Shown piece after piece: positions 59,754 to 64,000 of a DNA stretch of 64,000 nt. The position numbers were made by a program, and so were the translations under genes. The DNA comes from Duncaniella dubosii (GTDB lineage: Bacteria; Bacteroidota; Bacteroidia; Bacteroidales; Muribaculaceae). The DNA is taken from assembly GCF_004803915.1 (NCBI RefSeq), contig NZ_CP039396.1, positions 2,356,001 to 2,420,000 of the forward strand, written 5' to 3'. The notes below the pieces were generated by a model. It did no database searches, was not told where the DNA came from, and was given only the letters and a program-made list of their open reading frames with translations. Each line of letters opens with the position of its first letter. The first letter of the stretch is position 1.

Positions 59754-60453
59754 TCTGGCCTACGAAATAGAAGGACTGCTGATGCTTCATATTAGCAGAG
59801 GCGAGGAAGCCGCCCCGGAGATGGGACAACTTCTGACTGCCAAGGCTGAGAAGCTCTTGGCAGGACTGAAAGCCGACAGTTGTGCCGATGACACGCATAC
59901 GGAGTCACAAGAAGATGAAATTGCCACCACTTTCACGGTGGCCGGTGCCTCTTGTGGCGAAGCTCCGGCGGTTGAGGCTGAAAAAGACGTGACTGTCGTT
60001 GAGCAGCCGGCTCCGACAACCGCTCCCGTTACAGTGAGTGAAGCAATGGCCGGAGGCAGCGAATCTGAAAAGGTTGCCGAGGCTGCTGTCGACACTACCG
60101 AAGCAGATGATGAAGCTGTGGCTGAAAATGCCATAGCCGAAGAGACGGCCGATGCCGATGTCGTGCCTACTGTCAACGACACGCTTGCTGCGGAGACCCA
60201 GCTGACACTCGACGAAAAGCTCGCGCGTGAGCGTGCGGCAGACATCTCGAAGGCATTCACTCTAAATGATCGTTTCCGTTTCCGCAGGGAACTGTTCCGA
60301 AATTCCGATGATGAATTCCGTGAGACGCTTGAAGCTATCGGCAGCATGGCGGATATGGATGAGGCTGAGGACTACTTCTTCAATGACCTTTGCTGGGATT
60401 CCTCCGATCCAGTGGTCAAGGAGTTTATGGCTATAGTCGCCAAACATTTCTGA
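59725..60453 (+). CDS. Acidic protein of unknown function
   Basis: Not assigned to a family. From the ATG at 59725 (MNKDLTGLLNLAYEIEGLL) it is 242 residues; the frame also extends to 59701. Either start overlaps the end of dacB in another frame. The N-terminal 50 residues look helical. Residues about 60-170 are a low-complexity acidic linker rich in Ala, Glu, Thr and Asp. The C-terminal 70 residues, beginning ISKAFTLNDRFRFRRELF, look folded and conserved. Similar arrangements occur as hypothetical proteins of Bacteroidales, from memory. It is followed by rsmI after eight bases. Confidence 0.82.
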   Translation: MNKDLTGLLNLAYEIEGLLMLHISRGEEAAPEMGQLLTAKAEKLLAGLKADSCADDTHTESQEDEIATTFTVAGASCGEAPAVEAEKDVTVVEQPAPTTAPVTVSEAMAGGSESEKVAEAAVDTTEADDEAVAENAIAEETADADVVPTVNDTLAAETQLTLDEKLARERAADISKAFTLNDRFRFRRELFRNSDDEFRETLEAIGSMADMDEAEDYFFNDLCWDSSDPVVKEFMAIVAKHF

Positions 60454-60461
60454 CACGACGC

Positions 60462-61175
60462 ATGGGTAAATTATATATAGTACCGACACCTGTAGGAAAT
60501 ATGGCCGACATGACTCCGCGCGCCGTCGAAGTGCTGAAGTCATGTGACCGCATATATGCCGAGGACACACGCACATCGGGTGTGTTGCTACGTCATTTTG
60601 ACATATCGACCCCGTGTTCGAGTCATCACAAGTTTAACGAGCACTCTACTGTACGTCCGATTATCGAACAGCTCATGGCCGGCGAGAACGTGGCGCTGAT
60701 ATCCGATGCCGGCACTCCCGGCATCAGTGATCCCGGTTTTCTCCTGACACGCGAGTGTCGGCGAGAGGGAATCGAGGTCGAGACCCTTCCCGGGCCGACA
60801 GCCTTTGTCCCGGCTCTTGTCAATTCGGGTCTCCCGACTGACCGATTCACCTTCGAAGGCTTCCTGCCACCGAAAAAAGGCCGGCAGACGCGCATAGAGA
60901 GAATCGCTGCCAGTGACTGCACTTCGATTGTCTACGAATCGCCGCTGCGTCTCGTTAAGACACTGGAACAGTTTGCCGAGGCTTGCGGACGCGACAGGGC
61001 TGCATCCGTGTCGCGTGAGATTTCAAAACTCCACAACACTACGGTCAATGGAACATTGGGAGAACTCGTGGAATATTTTGGACAAAACCTTCCGCGAGGA
61101 GAAATTGTTATAGTGATAGGCGCTCAGGAAAGCGCAGGACCGAAAGTCCATAAAAACAAGTATAAAGACGCATAA
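60462..61175 (+). CDS. rsmI: 16S rRNA (cytidine-1402-2'-O)-methyltransferase
   Basis: A 237-residue SAM-dependent methyltransferase that modifies the ribosomal decoding centre. The N-terminus MGKLYIVPTPVGNMADMTPR and the segments YAEDTRTSGVLLRHF, LISDAGTPGISDPG and LPGPTAFVPALVNSG are diagnostic of RsmI. The start at 60462 is chosen because the longer frame overlaps the upstream gene. The gene is shorter than the E. coli version, as is common outside proteobacteria. Confidence 0.96.
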   Translation: MGKLYIVPTPVGNMADMTPRAVEVLKSCDRIYAEDTRTSGVLLRHFDISTPCSSHHKFNEHSTVRPIIEQLMAGENVALISDAGTPGISDPGFLLTRECRREGIEVETLPGPTAFVPALVNSGLPTDRFTFEGFLPPKKGRQTRIERIAASDCTSIVYESPLRLVKTLEQFAEACGRDRAASVSREISKLHNTTVNGTLGELVEYFGQNLPRGEIVIVIGAQESAGPKVHKNKYKDA

Positions 61176-61201
61176 AAATTCACACATCAACTACGAAATT
61201 T

Positions 61202-62080
61202 ATGAAAAAGATCGCGACATTGGCAGTCATCGCAACTGCAATCCTCTCTTCATGTAATGGAGGTAAACTCCGAGAAGCAGAAGCTCAGAACGAACAACTC
61301 AAAGGCGACCTTCGTGAGACACTCGCCACTCAAGACAGTCTTCTCGTGCTTGTGAATGATATTTCCGACGGGATGTCACAGATCAAGGATCTGGAAAAAA
61401 TCATCGCCACCCCCGGTTCGCTCGGGGAGTCAGACTCACGAAAGGAGCAGATCAAGAACGATATGATTGCCATCCAGCAGGCGCTTCAGGAACGCCGTCA
61501 GCGTCTTGAAGAGCTGGAAAAGAAGCTTGCGGCAGCCGGTGGCGAAAGCTCTACGCTCAAGCGCACCGTCTCGAATCTCAAGGCTCAGATTGCAGAGCAG
61601 CAGACAGAAATCGCTACATTGACCAATCAGCTTGCAAGCGCCAACATCAAGATTGAGGAACTCAGCGCGCAGGTGACAAGTCTTGATGCCGCCAACGATT
61701 CGCTCAACATCGGTCTCAATGCGGAGCGTGAGCAGAAGCAGGCTGCCGAAGAGGCCGCTACTGCCGCTGACAAGGAACTAAATGCCGTATACTATGCCAT
61801 CGGTACAGGAAAGGAACTGAAGGAAAAGAAGATTCTTGAATCAGGGTTCCTCCGCAAGACCAAGGTTATGAAGGGAGATTTCGATATGAGTTACTTCACC
61901 ACTGCAGACCGCCGTGAACTGACTCAGATTCCGACTCACAGCAAGAAGGCAAAAATTATGACTTCGCAGCCCAAGGATTCATATACGATTGTTGACGAAA
62001 ACGGCCAGAAGGTTGTAAAAATCACCAATCCCGAGAAGTTCTGGCAGCTCTCAAACTTCCTTGTGATTGAAGTCGACTGA
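61202..62080 (+). CDS. Coiled-coil lipoprotein of unknown function
   Basis: A 292-residue protein with a lipoprotein signal (MKKIATLAVIATAILSSC, Cys18 the likely lipidation site). Residues about 20-200 are a long helical coiled coil with heptad-like patterns and many Glu, Lys, Gln and Leu. The C-terminal 90 residues (VYYAIGTGKELKEKKILES and FWQLSNFLVIEVD) look like a compact domain. I do not recognise a named family. It may scaffold an envelope complex, but that is only a guess. A terminator follows at 62155-62182. Confidence 0.82.
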   Translation: MKKIATLAVIATAILSSCNGGKLREAEAQNEQLKGDLRETLATQDSLLVLVNDISDGMSQIKDLEKIIATPGSLGESDSRKEQIKNDMIAIQQALQERRQRLEELEKKLAAAGGESSTLKRTVSNLKAQIAEQQTEIATLTNQLASANIKIEELSAQVTSLDAANDSLNIGLNAEREQKQAAEEAATAADKELNAVYYAIGTGKELKEKKILESGFLRKTKVMKGDFDMSYFTTADRRELTQIPTHSKKAKIMTSQPKDSYTIVDENGQKVVKITNPEKFWQLSNFLVIEVD

Positions 62081-62154
62081 TATTTATAGCTCTCCTCAAA
62101 AAACTCTCTCCCCAAAGAAACACACGGATTTATATTATATTTTTTCATACTTGC

Positions 62155-62182
62155 ATCGGGAGTTTCGGCTCCCGATTCTTTT
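62155..62182 (+). terminator. Rho-independent terminator after the coiled-coil lipoprotein gene
   Basis: An 8-bp stem (62155-62162 with 62169-62176) with a six-base loop is followed by tctttt. Confidence 0.8.
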
Positions 62183-62209
62183 CATTTTTAATTAATACCA
62201 TTTCCGACA

Positions 62210-64000
62210 ATGAACCAAGGATTATCAATCGTGACAATGCTTGCACTCAGCGCGGCTTCGGCTGTTTCGGCTCAGAATGCCGATGCTGTATTTAAGACTT
62301 ATCCTGCCTATGGAGGCGAAGACCTTGAGCTGACTGTCAATGACAGCGGCACTCACTGGCGTCTGTGGTCGCCAGCTGCCGAGGGTGCGCGCGTCATTCT
62401 CTACCCGACAGGCGTGAACACTTCCGCCACCGATACAATAGCCATGACCCGGGGCGAGAGCGGGACGTGGGTGGCCAACGTTCCTGAAAAGCTCTATGGC
62501 AAGTTTTATACATTCTCGATTCTCAATAAGGGCAAATGGCTCGACGAGACTCCCGGTGTTTGGGCCAAGGCTGTCGGTGTCAACGGCAAACGTGCCGCCA
62601 TTATCGATTTTGCCGGAACAAATCCTGAAGGATGGAATCTTGACAAAGGTCCGGCGATCAAACACATCAATGACGCGGTCATCTATGAGATGCACCACCG
62701 CGATTTTTCTGTACATCCGTCGTCTGGCATAGCTGCCAAGGGCAAGTTCCTTGCTTTGACCGAGGAGGCTACACGTTCACCTAAAGGCGACAAAACAGGC
62801 ATCGACCATTTGAAGGAACTCGGTGTGACCCATGTGCATATCCTTCCTTCCTACGACTATAACAGTGTCGACGAAGCCAATCTTCCCACCAATACCTATA
62901 ACTGGGGTTATGATCCTCAGAACTATAACGCACCGGAGGGTTCTTATTCGACCAATCCGTCAGATCCTTCGACCCGTGTTCTGGAAATGAAAGAGATGGT
63001 CAAGGCACTCCATGACAACGGTATCGGTGTGATTATGGACGTGGTCTATAACCATACAGCCGAAAACGACGGTTCGAATTTCTCGCTTACAGCTCCGGGC
63101 TATTATTACCGTCACCGTCCCGACGGAAGCTACAGCGATGCTTCGGGCTGCGGCAACGAGACAGCCTCTGACCGCCGGCAGATGCGTGATTTCATAATTA
63201 ATTCAGTGAAATACTGGGCCAAGGAATATCACATCGACGGCTTCCGTTTCGACCTCATGGCAATCCACGACATCGAGACAATGAACGAAGTCGCTGCCGC
63301 GCTCAAGGAAATCAATCCCGATATTTTTGTTTATGGCGAAGGGTGGACGGCCGGCGATTCTCCACTCCCTGTCGAGCAGCGTGCCCTGAAAGAAAACGTG
63401 GCCAAGATGCCTCAGATTGCAGTGTTCAGCGATGACATCCGCGATGCTATCAAGGGACATTACACTGATGCTTCCGATCGGGGATTCGCCACAGGCAAGC
63501 CCGGACTTGAAGAGACCGTTAAAATCGGAATCGTCGGTGCTACAGCACATCCGCAGGTCGACTACTCGAAGGGCAACAATTCGAAATTTCCCTATGCCTC
63601 AGCTCCGACACAGATTATAAATTATGTGTCGTGTCACGACGACCTCATGCTCACCGACAAGCTCCGCAAGTCAATGCCCGACGCGACCGACGCCGAGCGT
63701 CAGCGCGCTGCCCGTCTTGCCCAGACAATAGTGCTGACCTCGCAGGGAACTCCCTTTATTTTTGCCGGCGAGGAAATTTTCCGCGATAAGAAGGGTGTCC
63801 ATAATTCCTACAAGTCGCCCGACTCAATCAATGCGATAGACTGGAATCTGAAGCATGACAATGCCGGACAGTTCAATTACTACAAGGAGCTTATCAGACT
63901 TCGCAAAGAACATCCGGCTTTCCGCATGACAACTGCCGAACAGGTGCGGAAACATCTGAAATTTGACAATGTGAACGAGCCTAATCTGATTTCATATTCG
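62210..64000 (+). CDS. Type I pullulanase (GH13 family), incomplete at the window edge
   Basis: The frame opens at the ATG at 62210 and runs 597 codons to the window end without a stop. A signal peptide (MNQGLSIVTMLALSAASAVSAQ) precedes an N-terminal carbohydrate-binding-like domain that begins with THWRLWSPAAEGARV. The YNWGYDPQNY motif is typical of type I pullulanases. The catalytic barrel has DVVYNHT, Asp348 in GFRFDLMA (nucleophile), Glu377 in YGEGWT (acid/base) and His476-Asp477 (SCHDD). It should cleave alpha-1,6 branches of starch-like glycans at the cell surface or in the periplasm. A starch-utilisation locus may lie outside the window. Confidence 0.94.
   Translation, partial: MNQGLSIVTMLALSAASAVSAQNADAVFKTYPAYGGEDLELTVNDSGTHWRLWSPAAEGARVILYPTGVNTSATDTIAMTRGESGTWVANVPEKLYGKFYTFSILNKGKWLDETPGVWAKAVGVNGKRAAIIDFAGTNPEGWNLDKGPAIKHINDAVIYEMHHRDFSVHPSSGIAAKGKFLALTEEATRSPKGDKTGIDHLKELGVTHVHILPSYDYNSVDEANLPTNTYNWGYDPQNYNAPEGSYSTNPSDPSTRVLEMKEMVKALHDNGIGVIMDVVYNHTAENDGSNFSLTAPGYYYRHRPDGSYSDASGCGNETASDRRQMRDFIINSVKYWAKEYHIDGFRFDLMAIHDIETMNEVAAALKEINPDIFVYGEGWTAGDSPLPVEQRALKENVAKMPQIAVFSDDIRDAIKGHYTDASDRGFATGKPGLEETVKIGIVGATAHPQVDYSKGNNSKFPYASAPTQIINYVSCHDDLMLTDKLRKSMPDATDAERQRAARLAQTIVLTSQGTPFIFAGEEIFRDKKGVHNSYKSPDSINAIDWNLKHDNAGQFNYYKELIRLRKEHPAFRMTTAEQVRKHLKFDNVNEPNLISYS

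Overview
The window looks like a chromosomal segment from a gut Bacteroidales, most likely the family Muribaculaceae. The evidence is a 16S rRNA with Bacteroidales-type variable regions, promoters of the Bacteroidetes form (TTTG, 19-20 bp, TAnnTTTG) with almost no Shine-Dalgarno sequences, a serine palmitoyltransferase-like enzyme, a two-subunit methylmalonyl-CoA mutase, and a threonine operon whose middle gene is a phosphoglycerate-mutase-like protein. No prophage, insertion sequence or CRISPR array was seen. Species cannot be named from reading alone.

Layout. 1-16 kb: a leftward block with a radical SAM YgiQ protein (cut by the window edge), uvrB, an iron alcohol dehydrogenase, the mutase pair mutA-mutB and the operon thrA / homoserine-kinase candidate / thrC, interrupted by the rightward potassium transporter kup. 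16-27 kb: rightward prfA-pyrF, two tandem pectate-lyase-like secreted proteins (the first frameshifted, the second fused to an M64 metallopeptidase), rpmE2, a doubly frameshifted LysM envelope protein and an outer-membrane barrel. 27-34.6 kb: leftward short-chain dehydrogenase, a small secreted protein, a LytS/LytTR two-component pair, and the translation operon rplM-rpsI-rpsB-tsf. 35-41 kb: YitT family membrane protein, a candidate small-RNA locus, serine palmitoyltransferase, an acyltransferase, a sigma-54 activator and a DUF1460 amidase-like protein. 41-46.8 kb: one rRNA operon with two tandem promoters, a single tRNA-Ala spacer and a strong terminator. 47-52 kb: a surface-glycan group (Wzi-like barrel, lipoprotein, LegB-like dehydratase, ATP-grasp enzyme, NeuB-like synthase). 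52-64 kb: rpoN, a PAP2-like membrane protein, purE, ispG, ribD, an acetyltransferase, dacB, an acidic unknown protein, rsmI, a coiled-coil lipoprotein and the start of a type I pullulanase.

How the parts connect. The left block links succinate/propionate metabolism (MutAB) with aspartate-family amino acids (ThrA, kinase candidate, ThrC). Several envelope genes suggest glycan degradation and surface decoration: lyases, pullulanase, Wzi and the nonulosonate-like trio. RpoN and an NtrC-class activator without a receiver domain occur in the same window. Three single-base deletions between 19.1 and 25.6 kb break two envelope genes; they need raw-read confirmation before being called real.

The most interesting items are the lyase-M64 fusion, the LegB/ATP-grasp/NeuB trio without the other legionaminate genes, and a promoter flanked by perfect 13-bp inverted repeats that drives no annotated gene.
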